A DNA stretch of 64,000 nt from VAYN01 sp963702075 (GTDB taxonomy: Bacteria > Actinomycetota > Thermoleophilia > Solirubrobacterales > 70-9). Of the stretch, positions 7,518 through 15,327 are shown piece after piece. How positions within the stretch are numbered: position 1 is the stretch's first letter; the number at the start of each line of letters is the position of its first letter. Location: contig OY969703.1 in NCBI GenBank assembly GCA_963702075.1, positions 992,001 to 1,056,000 on the forward strand. Direction: 5' to 3'. Both the position numbers and the translations under genes were made by a program. The notes beneath the pieces are model-generated. The model was not told the DNA's origin, did no database searches, and saw nothing but the letters and a program-made list of their open reading frames with translations.

Positions 7518-7900
7518 CCGGCACCACCACCCAGCGCAGGAAGGCTCTCGCCGTCGGTAACGAGATCCGCATCAGCCGCTCCCGCCAGCGCCGAGCCCTG
7601 ATCGGCGCACCGGCCAGAGAGGTCATCCCCGCCATCGTCAACCCCACCCGGGAGATGGAGGGCATCCGGATCGCCACCCTGATCACCCCGGGCGGCAGCG
7701 ACAAGGTGGGCGTGGTTCCGAAGATCGGGCCGAAGACGCTCTCGCGAGTCTTCAACGACCTGATCGAACGCTACCCCGATGGCTGGGAGTGGCACGGCGC
7801 GATCCGGCTCTGTGATCTAACGGTGGAGGAGCGGCGGCGGCTAGCTCGTGCGCTGCTGCTAAGGGCGCCCGCGGCCTGGCGGAACGGGGCATCGGTCTAA
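7514..7900 (+). CDS. Hypothetical protein after the initiator
   Basis: 128 residues, basic N-terminus, then a mixed fold (IRIATLITPGGSDKVGVVP, RVFNDLIERYPDGWEWHG) ending in a helical EERRRLARALLL tail. The position right after the initiator is where helicase loaders sit in lambda-like modules, but no AAA+ Walker motif is present. Coupled to both neighbours by overlaps. Confidence 0.65.
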   Translation: MTGTTTQRRKALAVGNEIRISRSRQRRALIGAPAREVIPAIVNPTREMEGIRIATLITPGGSDKVGVVPKIGPKTLSRVFNDLIERYPDGWEWHGAIRLCDLTVEERRRLARALLLRAPAAWRNGASV

Positions 7901-8439
7901 TGGCTACCTGGATAGCTCGCGACTGCGGCTGCCGTCAAGTGGTGTACGCCGGCCACAAGCGAGTCAAGCTCTGCGAGCTGCACGGCAACCTCTTCGAGAG
8001 CGAGGCCGTGATCGAGGGGCGCGAGGGCAAGCCGCGTCAGCGCTCTTTCGGCACCGGCAGCAAGGAACCAAAGCGGGACTGGACCGACGCCCGCGCCAAG
8101 GTCGAAGAAGAGGGCTGCTGCCGGATCTGCAAGCGCTCCGACCGAAAGCTCGAGGCCGCCCACATCCTTGGCCGAGAGCACGACGAACCGAAACTCAAGG
8201 TCGAGCCGATCACCGGCGAGTTGGTCCCAAGCAAAACGCTCCACGTCGAACCAGACCGCATAGTCCCACTCTGCGGACCCTTCCCAGAAGGCTGCCACGG
8301 AGACGTCGACTACAACCGGGTCAACCTCGTCCACTACCTGACGATCGACGAGCAGGTACAGGCGGTCAAAGACGCAGGTGGGATTGCACCGGCATGGGTG
8401 AAACTGGCCCCTGTCGGTCCTGAGGCGGTGGCGGTGTGA
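7900..8439 (+). CDS. HNH endonuclease-like protein
   Basis: 179 residues. The HNH region runs from about residue 70: CRICKRSDRKLEAAHILGRE supplies the first CxxC and the AAHI histidine, and IVPLCGPFPEGCHGDVD supplies the second cysteine pair and a catalytic-type histidine. The N-terminus has another possible zinc group (CGCRQVVY, LCELHGNLF). It may act as a free-standing endonuclease or as a recombination-associated nuclease, as in NinG/Rap-type phage proteins. Specificity cannot be read from sequence. Confidence 0.75.
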   Translation: MATWIARDCGCRQVVYAGHKRVKLCELHGNLFESEAVIEGREGKPRQRSFGTGSKEPKRDWTDARAKVEEEGCCRICKRSDRKLEAAHILGREHDEPKLKVEPITGELVPSKTLHVEPDRIVPLCGPFPEGCHGDVDYNRVNLVHYLTIDEQVQAVKDAGGIAPAWVKLAPVGPEAVAV

Positions 8440-8648
8440 TGTTCGGCCTGCGCTGGATCTCGGCGGTCTCGCTGCGCTGGCACACCCGTCCTACCTGCTG
8501 CATTCTCAAAGCGTCGAGGCTGCGCTTCGGCTGGCGCCCCTTCCTGATCACTGCGGGCTACGGCCGCGACTTCTACACGCCCTGCCCGGTCTGCGTTCCC
8601 CAGTCCCCCATCAAACAAGGGGCGACTGCCCCGAAAGGAGACCTATGA
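8439..8648 (+). CDS. Small basic protein with CxxC
   Basis: 69 residues from ATG 8439 (TGATG overlap), or 70 from GTG 8436. Rich in Trp, Arg and Cys with a C-terminal CPVC. The frame ends inside the next start. No family is recognised. Confidence 0.5.
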   Translation: MFGLRWISAVSLRWHTRPTCCILKASRLRFGWRPFLITAGYGRDFYTPCPVCVPQSPIKQGATAPKGDL

Positions 8649-9541
8649 CCACCGCAACTGAAGAGCTGCGCGCCTACCACGGCGACGAGGAGCTGAAGAC
8701 GAAGACGGTCGAGCAGGCCCGCATGCACCGGGAGGCCGACGAGCTGGTCCAGGGCGTCTACGCGGACCTCGACGGTCGTCGCTTCTGCGCCGTCGGCTGC
8801 CTCACCCACGACTCCTCCGGGGGCCATCACCTTTACCCGGAGCGCTGGGGCATCCCCGAGTGGCTGGCACACCTAGAGGACCGGATCTTCGAGGGCCTAC
8901 CCGAGGGGAAGGAAAAGCTCTGGCCCGAGCGCTTCCTCACCGCCATCCCGGCCGGCGCTGATTTCGACGGCTTGGCGGATCGTCTCGCCATCCGTCGCTT
9001 GAAGGAGGAGTGCCTGCCGCTGAGCGGTCACTGGCCTGAGTCAGTGAAGGCGCAGGTGGTGGCATCGATCGAGCAGACCATCGCAGCCCTCGAAGGTAAG
9101 GGTGACCACGAAGCGGCGCGGTCGGCGGAGTCGGCGGCGCGGTCGGCGGAGTCGGCGGCGGAGTCGGCGGCGCGGTCGGCGTGGTCGGCGGAGTCAGCGG
9201 CGTGGTCGGCGGAGTCGGCGGCGGAGTCGGCGGCGCGGTCGGCGGAGTCGGCGGCGCGGTCGGCGGCGGAGTCGGCGGCGTGGTCGGCGGAGTCGGCGGC
9301 GTGGTCGGCGTGGTCGGCGGAGTCGGCGGCGTGGTCGGCGGAGTCGGCGGCGTGGTCGGCGGCGTGGTCGGCGGCGTGGTCGGCGGAGTCGGCGGCGGAG
9401 TCGGCGCGGTCGGCGGCGGAGTCGGCGCGGTCGGCGGCGGAGTCGGCGCGGTCGGCGGCGGAGTCGGCGTTCGAACGTGAGGCTGATCGCCTCATTACCG
9501 AGCTTGAACACCTTCCCGTCACTGGCGTGGAGGCTGAGTGA
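8645..9541 (+). CDS. Protein with long Ser-Ala-Glu/Arg/Trp repeat helix
   Basis: 298 residues with a strong AAAGGAGA ribosome-binding site. Residues 1-155 are an ordinary globular region containing an unusual CAVGCLTHDSSGGHHLYPE stretch. Residues about 157-275 are an array of Ser-Ala-x triplets (SAESAAR, SAWSAES, SARSAAES) with x alternating among E, R and W. Such composition favours one long solvent-exposed or self-associating alpha-helix, with opposite charges spaced for salt bridges. A short normal tail follows. Function is unknown. Alanine-rich repeat tails of similar style occur in actinobacterial and phage hypothetical proteins. Repeat number is probably unstable. Confidence 0.8.
   Translation: MTTATEELRAYHGDEELKTKTVEQARMHREADELVQGVYADLDGRRFCAVGCLTHDSSGGHHLYPERWGIPEWLAHLEDRIFEGLPEGKEKLWPERFLTAIPAGADFDGLADRLAIRRLKEECLPLSGHWPESVKAQVVASIEQTIAALEGKGDHEAARSAESAARSAESAAESAARSAWSAESAAWSAESAAESAARSAESAARSAAESAAWSAESAAWSAWSAESAAWSAESAAWSAAWSAAWSAESAAESARSAAESARSAAESARSAAESAFEREADRLITELEHLPVTGVEAE
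9114..9470. repeat. GTCGGC-based triplet/hexamer repeat array
   Basis: About 350 bp built almost wholly from GGAGTCGGC, GCGCGGTCGGC and GCGTGGTCGGC blocks, nearly all multiples of three. The last part has a regular unit, GTCGGCGGCGGAGTCGGCGC, repeated about four times. Five of six reading frames stay open through it. It codes for the helical repeats of the gene at 8645. Confidence 0.9.
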
Positions 9542-10026
9542 ACTCAGCAGCCTTCACTCGAGCGGAGCGGACCCGTCGCAGGGGTCGGGTAGTCACCGCT
9601 CCCCAGACAAGGACACTCGCCCGCCTGTGTCATGAGGCAGGGATCGAGATGCCCGTCTGCCGCTGGTCCCACCAGGCCAGCGATGCGATCGACCGTGTCC
9701 TCAAGGCGCTCCGTGAACCCACCCTAGGGCCGATGGGCAGCGGGAATCTGCGCTGCCCTCACCCTGCTGTTTCTCGGTGGGGCTTGGGAAGAGGCACCGG
9801 GGAAGAAGGGGGCGAGGTGAACGGGCAGGTCGAGTTCCGCGATGACGGCTCGGCGGTCATCTTCGCCCCGAACGGCGACCCCATCTTGAAGCTGGGTGAG
9901 AGCGGGACGCTGCTGCACTCCTTCGGCTCCCACGTGCTCGACTCGAAAGCGGCGAAGCTGGACCTCGATGCGCTTCTCGCCTTGCGGGAATGGTCTGACG
10001 CGGCGCTGACGGAGGCGCGGAAGTGA
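9538..10026 (+). CDS. Hypothetical protein, DUF3072-like N-terminus
   Basis: 162 residues. Residues 20-60 (PQTRTLARLCHEAGIEMPV, SDAIDRVLKAL) resemble the short DUF3072 pattern in actinobacteria, where a helix-turn motif is followed by a seAIDRL-type helix. The second half, from about residue 94 (GTG 9817), is a separate beta-rich unit and could start independently. GTGA overlaps join both neighbours. Confidence 0.55.
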   Translation: MNSAAFTRAERTRRRGRVVTAPQTRTLARLCHEAGIEMPVCRWSHQASDAIDRVLKALREPTLGPMGSGNLRCPHPAVSRWGLGRGTGEEGGEVNGQVEFRDDGSAVIFAPNGDPILKLGESGTLLHSFGSHVLDSKAAKLDLDALLALREWSDAALTEARK

Positions 10027-10229
10027 GCGGGCGCGCCTATCTCGGTGAAGCTGCCCCCCCCGCAGAGAAGAGCTGCGACTGGTGCGGCGAGCCCGGATAC
10101 AAGGCCTTCGAGATCTTCAAGCCCGGCAAAAAGTTCGGGACGGGTCAGTTCCTCTATCCGTGTGCTCGCCATGTCGAGACCGCCAAGCGCATGGTCGAGG
10201 CGATGCGGACCAGGAAGAAGGCCGCGTGA
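10023..10229 (+). CDS. Small zinc-binding hypothetical protein
   Basis: 68 residues with CDWCGEPG and a later CARHVE, consistent with a single C2/CH zinc site, then a basic tail. GTG start overlaps the previous stop. No family is recognised. Confidence 0.55.
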   Translation: MSGRAYLGEAAPPAEKSCDWCGEPGYKAFEIFKPGKKFGTGQFLYPCARHVETAKRMVEAMRTRKKAA

Positions 10230-10369
10230 CCGGGCGAGACCTCTACCGGAAGTACAAGGAACTTCTAGGCGGCTACGACGAGTGGTGGTACCTCTCGCCC
10301 GCGAAACAACTGGCTTGGGAAGACCTCGCCGAGTGGGCCACCAAGCGGGCCCAGAGGGAGACGAGGTAG
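10226..10369 (+). CDS. 47-residue hypothetical protein
   Basis: A GTG-started small frame (GTGA overlap), helical, rich in Trp, Tyr and charged residues. It ends immediately before the methyltransferase GTG. No family is recognised. Confidence 0.5.
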   Translation: MTGRDLYRKYKELLGGYDEWWYLSPAKQLAWEDLAEWATKRAQRETR

Positions 10370-11077
10370 GTGGAGAAGCCGATCCTCCTGGACCTCTTCT
10401 GCGGGGCCGGCGGCTGCACCCGCGGCTATCAGGAAGCGGGCTTCTACGTCTACGGGATAGACCTCCGCGAGCAGCCGAATTACTGCGGGGACCGGTTCCT
10501 GAAAGCAGATGCGATCGGCTACCTCGAGGCGCTGCTCGGTAACGAGGAAGTTCTCGGGAGCTTCGGCGCGATCCATGCCTCACCGCCCTGCCCGCGCTAC
10601 AGCACGATCACTCCGAACGCCTCGAGGGGCAGCCATCCAGATCTAATCGCTCCGATCCGCAACTTCCTCGTGGCTGCTGGCCTGCCCTACGTCATCGAGA
10701 ACGTGGTCGGCGCTCCGCTCGAGAACCCGATCCGCCTCTGCGGCTCTTCCTTCGGCCTAGACGTCCGCCGCCATCGCCTCTTCGAGTGCAGCTTCCCGAT
10801 CCTCGCACCGCCCTGTGATCACTCCTGGCAGACGCCCCGCTTCCAGTCCCTCGACAAGAAGATGGCCGATCGAGGTCAGCTCGCCTCAGTCGTTGGGGTC
10901 CACGGGAACTGCAACTACGCCGGGGAGTTCGAGCTTCGCTGCAAGGCGATGGGCATCGACTGGATGACGAACGCCGAGCTCACGCAGGCGATCCCGCCGG
11001 CCTATACCCGCTTCATCGGCGAACAGCTTCTAGCCCACCTGAACTCCTCCCAGCTCGAAAGGAGCGCAGCAGCATGA
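10370..11077 (+). CDS. C5-cytosine DNA methyltransferase
   Basis: 235 residues; would transfer a methyl group from S-adenosylmethionine to cytosine C5. Motif I is LLDLFCGAGGCTRGYQEAGF, motif IV with the catalytic Pro-Cys is ASPPCPRYS, motif VI is YVIENVVGA, motif VIII is RRHRLFE, and motif X is IPPAYTRFIGEQL. All catalytic elements are present, but the region between VIII and X is short, so the target-recognition domain is minimal compared with usual 300-400 residue enzymes. No cognate restriction gene is adjacent. In a phage early operon it most likely protects element DNA from host restriction or adjusts expression. Confidence 0.88.
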   Translation: MEKPILLDLFCGAGGCTRGYQEAGFYVYGIDLREQPNYCGDRFLKADAIGYLEALLGNEEVLGSFGAIHASPPCPRYSTITPNASRGSHPDLIAPIRNFLVAAGLPYVIENVVGAPLENPIRLCGSSFGLDVRRHRLFECSFPILAPPCDHSWQTPRFQSLDKKMADRGQLASVVGVHGNCNYAGEFELRCKAMGIDWMTNAELTQAIPPAYTRFIGEQLLAHLNSSQLERSAAA

Positions 11078-11364
11078 ACCCACCTGAGAACCAGCGTGAG
11101 GTAGGGAAGTTCCGAAAGAAGCCCGTAGAGGTTGAGGCTGTCCACCACAACGGCACGGTCGAGGAGGCATTCGAGAAGATGCGCGCGCTCGGCTGGATGG
11201 ATCTACGCAGCTTCGTCGGCACCATCCGCAACCGCATTCTGATCGAGGGCATCAATGGCGGCGAGGCAGCGGTCGAGGAGGGCGAGTGGATCGTCCACGG
11301 CCTCGCTGGCAACTTCTCGGCCTGCAGCCCCGATGTATTCGAGGAGACCTATGAACCCGCCTGA
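11074..11364 (+). CDS. PGDYG-like small phage protein
   Basis: 96 residues. The pattern KFRKKPVEVEAVHHNG near the start and EEGEWIVHGLAGNFSACSPDVFEETYEPA near the end (two segments of one conserved block) matches the widespread small phage protein family with a PGDYG-type core. Its biochemical role is not known to me. The start overlaps the methyltransferase stop. Its first codons are nearly repeated at the start of the next gene. Confidence 0.65.
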   Translation: MNPPENQREVGKFRKKPVEVEAVHHNGTVEEAFEKMRALGWMDLRSFVGTIRNRILIEGINGGEAAVEEGEWIVHGLAGNFSACSPDVFEETYEPA

Positions 11365-12037
11365 CCAGCGTGAGGTAGAGGTATCGGTGGAGGCGATCAA
11401 GCTTGCGAAGAAAGCGCGGGCCGAGGCGCACCTAGCTTGGCTCTCCGGCCCCGAGGAGATGATCACCGAGGAGGTCACCGATTCGTGGGAGCGCGCCGCC
11501 CTCCAAGCCGCCGCCCCTGTCCTATGTGCTCAGGAACGGGAGAGGCTGGAAGCTGAGCAGCGCGAGGGGAGGCTGGAAAGGCTGCTGGGTAAGGACTGGC
11601 CCGCAGAGGTTGTCTTGATGCGCGACGCCGGAGCCAAATCATCCCCGCCGTGGACGTGGTGGATGGAGGGCCGGGAGTACGACCACGACAAGTACGAGGC
11701 GCACACCTACGTCCCGGTCGAGGCCGTCCAACAAGCCGCCCAGCAGGAGAGAGAACGGCTGATCAACGACCCGGTCCAGGTGGGCCTCTGCCATCACTGC
11801 GGTCTCGCCGACGACCCGCGCCGGGGTTCCTGCTCGAACTGCGGCGGACAGCTCCAGCACCTCTCGCGTTCGCTGGTTGAACTAGCCCGCCAACAGGAAC
11901 GGGAGAGAGTGAAGGAGGCGCTGGAGTCGGTTCCGCGGTTGGCGATCAGCCCGAACGGAAACGTCCTGGAGCGTCCCGGCGTAGGCGCGTTTGTTCGCTA
12001 TTCAGACCTTCTGACTGAGTTGGATCGCAATGACTGA
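11351..12037 (+). CDS. Coiled-coil protein with central zinc ribbon
   Basis: 228 residues from ATG 11351, which overlaps the end of the previous gene. The N-terminal ~90 residues are helical and charged (QERERLEAEQREGRLERLL). A zinc ribbon follows at about 140-160 (CHHCGLAD, CSNCGGQL), then another QQERERVKEAL helix. QQERERL-type helices flank the ribbon, suggesting a dimeric rod with a zinc head. No family is recognised. Confidence 0.65.
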   Translation: MNPPDQREVEVSVEAIKLAKKARAEAHLAWLSGPEEMITEEVTDSWERAALQAAAPVLCAQERERLEAEQREGRLERLLGKDWPAEVVLMRDAGAKSSPPWTWWMEGREYDHDKYEAHTYVPVEAVQQAAQQERERLINDPVQVGLCHHCGLADDPRRGSCSNCGGQLQHLSRSLVELARQQERERVKEALESVPRLAISPNGNVLERPGVGAFVRYSDLLTELDRND

Positions 12038-12215
12038 TCCGACGATGGCGCAGGTGAAGGAGGCGCTGCTTTCAGACGAGGTGATCGCGGCCGCAAACGC
12101 CGAGACGAGGAAGCGACACCACTTCCACCCGTACGCGCACATCACCTACACGCTGCTCAAAACCGCCTTCGAAGCCGCCCTCACCACTCTCGATAAGGAG
12201 ACCGACCGTGGCTAG
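12030..12215 (+). CDS. 61-residue hypothetical protein
   Basis: Small helical protein with a histidine-rich middle (KRHHFHPYAH). It overlaps both neighbours by 8 bp. No family is recognised. Confidence 0.55.
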   Translation: MTDPTMAQVKEALLSDEVIAAANAETRKRHHFHPYAHITYTLLKTAFEAALTTLDKETDRG

Positions 12216-12420
12216 CTCGGGGCAATGCATCGTGTGCAGCTGCGAGACGACGGACCGCAAGGAAAGCGGCGGCCGCAAGCACTGGCGCTGCTCAGACATC
12301 GAGGAGTGCGCGGTGCGCCGCAACGCTCGTAAACGCCGCCCCCGACCCGAGGCCGACGTACGAGCCCAGTGTCGCGAAATCGCTGCGAAGAACGCGGCCC
12401 AGCAAGAGAGGACCCACTGA
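12208..12420 (+). CDS. Small cysteine-containing basic protein
   Basis: 70 residues from GTG 12208. The N-terminal CIVCSCETT plus a later CSDIEEC could form one zinc site; a basic helix follows. The next ATG overlaps its stop. Confidence 0.55.
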   Translation: MASSGQCIVCSCETTDRKESGGRKHWRCSDIEECAVRRNARKRRPRPEADVRAQCREIAAKNAAQQERTH

Positions 12421-12779
12421 TGCGGGATAACGAGCAGCAGGTAGAGCGGAAGCTCGATACGAAGGCGTTGTTCTACTGCGATATCCACGGCATGATCGAG
12501 CCAGAGCGGTTTGATCCCGAGTGGACGACTGACGAGGGCTGCCCCGCTCAGATCGGCTCGGAATCCGAATGCGGTGGGCGATTGCTACCTGTCGACCTCT
12601 CACTCATCCTTTGCAAAGGCCCTGAGCGTTGGACCATCTTCGTGTGCGGTTGCAAAGGCAAGGTGCACGAGGAGGAGTGGGCGACCGACGATTTCGGGGA
12701 CGGGCCGGTCCCGGTCATCTGCGGCCGATGCAAGCAGGAGAAGCGGGAAATCGTGGTTGGCGAGGTCTCCGATGTCTGA
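12420..12779 (+). CDS. Multi-cysteine zinc-ribbon protein
   Basis: 119 residues. Cysteines fall in pairs (FYCDIHG, CPAQIG, FVCGCKGKV, ICGRCKQE) with a histidine, enough for two zinc sites. The order resembles nucleic-acid-binding ribbons, but I recognise no named family. Start overlaps the preceding stop. Confidence 0.6.
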   Translation: MRDNEQQVERKLDTKALFYCDIHGMIEPERFDPEWTTDEGCPAQIGSESECGGRLLPVDLSLILCKGPERWTIFVCGCKGKVHEEEWATDDFGDGPVPVICGRCKQEKREIVVGEVSDV

Positions 12780-13743
12780 GTCAGCACCCCGTATCTCACC
12801 TGACCACCCGGCTGTAGAGGAGCTGGCGAAGAGGAACTTCGTGGGTGGCTGCTGGGCGGACGTAAGGGGCGAGCGCCGCGCCCGTCTCCTCGACAAGACC
12901 CGCTACGACCTCACCGCCATCCTCCCCCTGCTCCGGCAAACGATTGAAGAAGAATGCCGCGAGGCTCTGATCGACTCGGGACCGATCAGCACGGCCCCGA
13001 TCCCCGAGGAGGACCGCCAGCGCGCCGCCCAACACCTTCGCGACCGTGGCCTCAGCGGGGAGCTAGTAGAGGAACGGGACGCTGCACTTGCGGCGTCGAA
13101 AGAGGCAGCCCGCAGCGCCGTGGATTCCGCCGACCTCGCCGTAAGTGCCTGCGACCGTGCCGAGAAAGCCGAGCAGGAGCTAGAGCAGGCCAGGGCGATG
13201 GTCAAGCGCCTCGAAGAGAAGGGCGCCGAGACGTTCTCCGCCTACAACCGGGTCATCGACTCGCATGTGAAGTGGCGCGAACAGGAAGAACGTCGCGCCG
13301 AGGCCCTTACCCAGCAGCTCAACCAGGTACGGGAGGAGGTCGAGAGGCTGCTAGGTAAGGCCCGCGAGGTCGGCGACAACGCGAAGGTCGGGGCGCTCGT
13401 TGACGTAAAATCCATCCTCGACTCACCGTCTCTATCTGGTGGGGGCCAGTGCGAGACGTGCGGCGGCAGCGGAAACGATCCGGCTAATCGCGGCTGGGAG
13501 ATCCGGCCGGGCGGTCGCTGGAAACCCTGCCCCGACTGCCAAGTCAACGGTCCATCTGGTGGGGGTGAAAGCAGCGGGGTAGAGAAGGGCTTCACCGATT
13601 GGGAGCGGGGCGCGATTCACGACTTCGCTCGGCGGTCGCTCGACGCGCTCTCGGCACCGGAGGCTGGCTCGGAAGTGGGTCAGCGCTGGCTCGCCCTCTT
13701 GAACAAAACCCGCGACCAAAGGGAGGCCGCCGATGCTCGGTGA
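12772..13743 (+). CDS. Coiled-coil protein with DnaJ-type zinc motif
   Basis: 323 residues. Residues about 90-200 are a long charged coiled coil (EERDAALAASKEAARSAV, AEKAEQELEQARAMVKRLEE). A CETCGGSG and CPDCQVNG pair around residues 225-260 is the CxxCxGxG style of DnaJ cysteine-rich domains, here without any J domain. A helical tail ends the protein. It shares this layout with the gene at 16422, suggesting paralogy. It may be a scaffold or adaptor; function is unknown. Confidence 0.65.
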   Translation: MSESAPRISPDHPAVEELAKRNFVGGCWADVRGERRARLLDKTRYDLTAILPLLRQTIEEECREALIDSGPISTAPIPEEDRQRAAQHLRDRGLSGELVEERDAALAASKEAARSAVDSADLAVSACDRAEKAEQELEQARAMVKRLEEKGAETFSAYNRVIDSHVKWREQEERRAEALTQQLNQVREEVERLLGKAREVGDNAKVGALVDVKSILDSPSLSGGGQCETCGGSGNDPANRGWEIRPGGRWKPCPDCQVNGPSGGGESSGVEKGFTDWERGAIHDFARRSLDALSAPEAGSEVGQRWLALLNKTRDQREAADAR

Positions 13744-14125
13744 CCGCGAGCGTACGCAGTTGCAGGAAACCGGCGAGCTGACGATCGACCCACGGGTCAG
13801 CGTCTACGAAATCGTGGACCTGCTCTCGGACCTCGGCCTGACCCTCGGTGACGACGCCCATCTGGTCGAGTGCATGACCAACTACGGCCTTGGCTTCCGG
13901 CTGACTACCCGGCCTGCTTCACCCCAGCCCGATCCCACCACCCGCCTATCGGAGGGGACGGGGGACGCGCTGCCGCCCTGCGATGAGAGCTGCAAATCCC
14001 GCTGTCGAGGCTCGGAGCGGATCTGCGACGACCACCACGACAGGCGGATCGACTGCCCCGGCTGCCGGGACTGCCTTCCACCCGGCGCCACCACCCAGAA
14101 ACCACAAGACGAGGAAGAGCGATGA
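13733..14125 (+). CDS. Hypothetical protein with Cys-rich C-terminus
   Basis: 130 residues. The first 60 form a compact acidic fold (YEIVDLLSDLGLTLGDDAHL); the C-terminal half is proline-rich with clustered Cys and His (CDESCKSRCRG, DDHHDRRIDCPGCRDC) suited to zinc binding. Overlaps both neighbours. Confidence 0.6.
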   Translation: MLGDRERTQLQETGELTIDPRVSVYEIVDLLSDLGLTLGDDAHLVECMTNYGLGFRLTTRPASPQPDPTTRLSEGTGDALPPCDESCKSRCRGSERICDDHHDRRIDCPGCRDCLPPGATTQKPQDEEER

Positions 14126-14307
14126 GCCGAGCCGAGCTTTACGAGGAAGCCTGCTGCGTCGAGGAGTTCCTGCGCAGGGTCAACGAGTGGACCGGCTGGG
14201 ACGAGGACGAACTCGCCGAGGCCATCGAGGCAGCCGAGAAACTCACCGCCGCGCTTGAGCCCGACCCCCAACCAGAGCAGTGTGGTGGAAGCGGGGAGGG
14301 GCGATGA
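14122..14307 (+). CDS. 61-residue acidic hypothetical protein
   Basis: Helical, acidic, with an early CC pair (EEACCVEEFL). ATGA overlaps at both ends support expression. No family is recognised. Confidence 0.5.
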   Translation: MSRAELYEEACCVEEFLRRVNEWTGWDEDELAEAIEAAEKLTAALEPDPQPEQCGGSGEGR

Positions 14308-14525
14308 CTGGGCCGCTCGCAAAAGCCGAAGCCGAGGTCAAAGCGATGGTCAAACGCTGCACGTGCGGGATGGGCTGGCGGGTCCGAGGCCTTGAGTACG
14401 ACACCGGCGGTTGTCTCGACTACGTGCAGGCTCTCCACATCGCCCGTAAAGCATCAGCGATGGGCGTTGACGAGTGGCGGCGGCAGTACGCGATCAACCT
14501 AGACGGCAGCCGGAAGCGGCTATGA
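14304..14525 (+). CDS. 73-residue hypothetical protein
   Basis: Starts at ATG 14304, overlapping the prior stop. Contains CTCGMGW and later CLDYVQALHIARKA. No family is recognised. Confidence 0.5.
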   Translation: MTGPLAKAEAEVKAMVKRCTCGMGWRVRGLEYDTGGCLDYVQALHIARKASAMGVDEWRRQYAINLDGSRKRL

Positions 14526-14710
14526 GCGCCGCGGGCTTCAAGACCGAGCCAGGTAGCGAAGACGCCCGACTGCAGGGCTGCATCTGCGATCCCCAGTGCG
14601 ACCGTCCAGCGGGCACCCCGATTCGCGTCGAGAAGGCGTGCGCGGTTCACGGACTCGCTGAGCTGTTCGCCCTTACCCAGCCCCACTACACGGAGGGAGA
14701 CGAAGGATGA
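14522..14710 (+). CDS. 62-residue cysteine-containing protein
   Basis: Starts at ATG 14522 with an ATGA overlap. The pattern GCICDPQCDRP followed by ACAVHG suggests a small metal site; this C/H arrangement recurs in actinophage small proteins. Function unknown. Confidence 0.5.
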   Translation: MSAAGFKTEPGSEDARLQGCICDPQCDRPAGTPIRVEKACAVHGLAELFALTQPHYTEGDEG

Positions 14711-14874
14711 GCGAGCAGCCGCAGTGGAAATGGTCGCGAGAAAAGCGCCAGGACACGATTCGAGCGCTGAGCCAGGTTCTGGAATCGCTCGGTGTCCCGA
14801 CGATGACGGTCGCTCCGATACGCAAGTTCGCTGACTCGCTGAGCCTCGAAGAGGAGGTCGATGCCAATGAGTAG
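14707..14874 (+). CDS. 55-residue hypothetical protein
   Basis: ATG 14707 overlaps the preceding stop. Helical, with WKWSREKRQDTIRAL and LESLGVPTMTV. It ends inside the start of the next gene. Confidence 0.5.
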   Translation: MSEQPQWKWSREKRQDTIRALSQVLESLGVPTMTVAPIRKFADSLSLEEEVDANE

Positions 14875-15151
14875 CTCCCAGCGCAAGCAGCGTCTGAAGC
14901 AGATGGGCCAAAAAGGCGCCGCACGCCGAGCGAAGACGAATAGCTATCCGCTGCGCAAGGTGGTCGACCACAACGCCAAAGAGCAGGTAGGGATTCCAGA
15001 GGGCGGCGCTGGACCGTTCAGGAGCAGCTTCACGCGAGACGCCGTCGAGCTGGAGTGCGGCCATTTTCTCTCGCCGCCCACCGACCTGACGGGGCGCCGC
15101 TTCCCCGACCGGATGCGTTGCTGGAAATGCGCCCGCGAGGAGGCGAAATGA
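14867..15151 (+). CDS. Basic protein with C/H zinc-like residues
   Basis: 94 residues. ATG 14867 is chosen over 14861 because GAGGAGG at about 14851-14857 is then nine bases away. A strongly basic N-terminus (QRKQRLKQMGQKGAARR) is followed by LECGHFLSPP and CWKCAREE, a C-H-C-C set suited to one zinc. Nucleic-acid binding is likely. Confidence 0.55.
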   Translation: MSSSQRKQRLKQMGQKGAARRAKTNSYPLRKVVDHNAKEQVGIPEGGAGPFRSSFTRDAVELECGHFLSPPTDLTGRRFPDRMRCWKCAREEAK

Positions 15152-15327
15152 ACCGCATGGGGATGAACATCGCCACGGCTCGCCGGGGGCGCCCAAAGCA
15201 GCGACCGCTCGCGCCTCCACAGAGTCACGTCACCCGCACCGAGGGTCGCGTCTGCCCGGTCTGCCTTAAGCACGGCCGCGCGAACTGCAAACAGCACTCG
15301 GGAGACAAAGGGGAGGCGAGAGCGTAA
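15148..15327 (+). CDS. 59-residue basic CxxC protein
   Basis: Starts ATG 15148 (ATGA overlap). Very basic N-terminal half and a C-terminal CPVCLKHG...CKQH motif that could bind one zinc. Confidence 0.5.
   Translation: MNRMGMNIATARRGRPKQRPLAPPQSHVTRTEGRVCPVCLKHGRANCKQHSGDKGEARA

Noticed and set aside
9114..9470. CRISPR-like array
   Set aside because: The repeats are contiguous triplet-based coding repeats with no unique spacers; they encode the Ser-Ala-x helix.
9028..9522. Genes in other frames of the repeat array
   Set aside because: Open frames on both strands here are by-products of the stop-free repeat; they give Gly-Val, Arg-rich or Ala-Asp-His repeats with no ribosome site.
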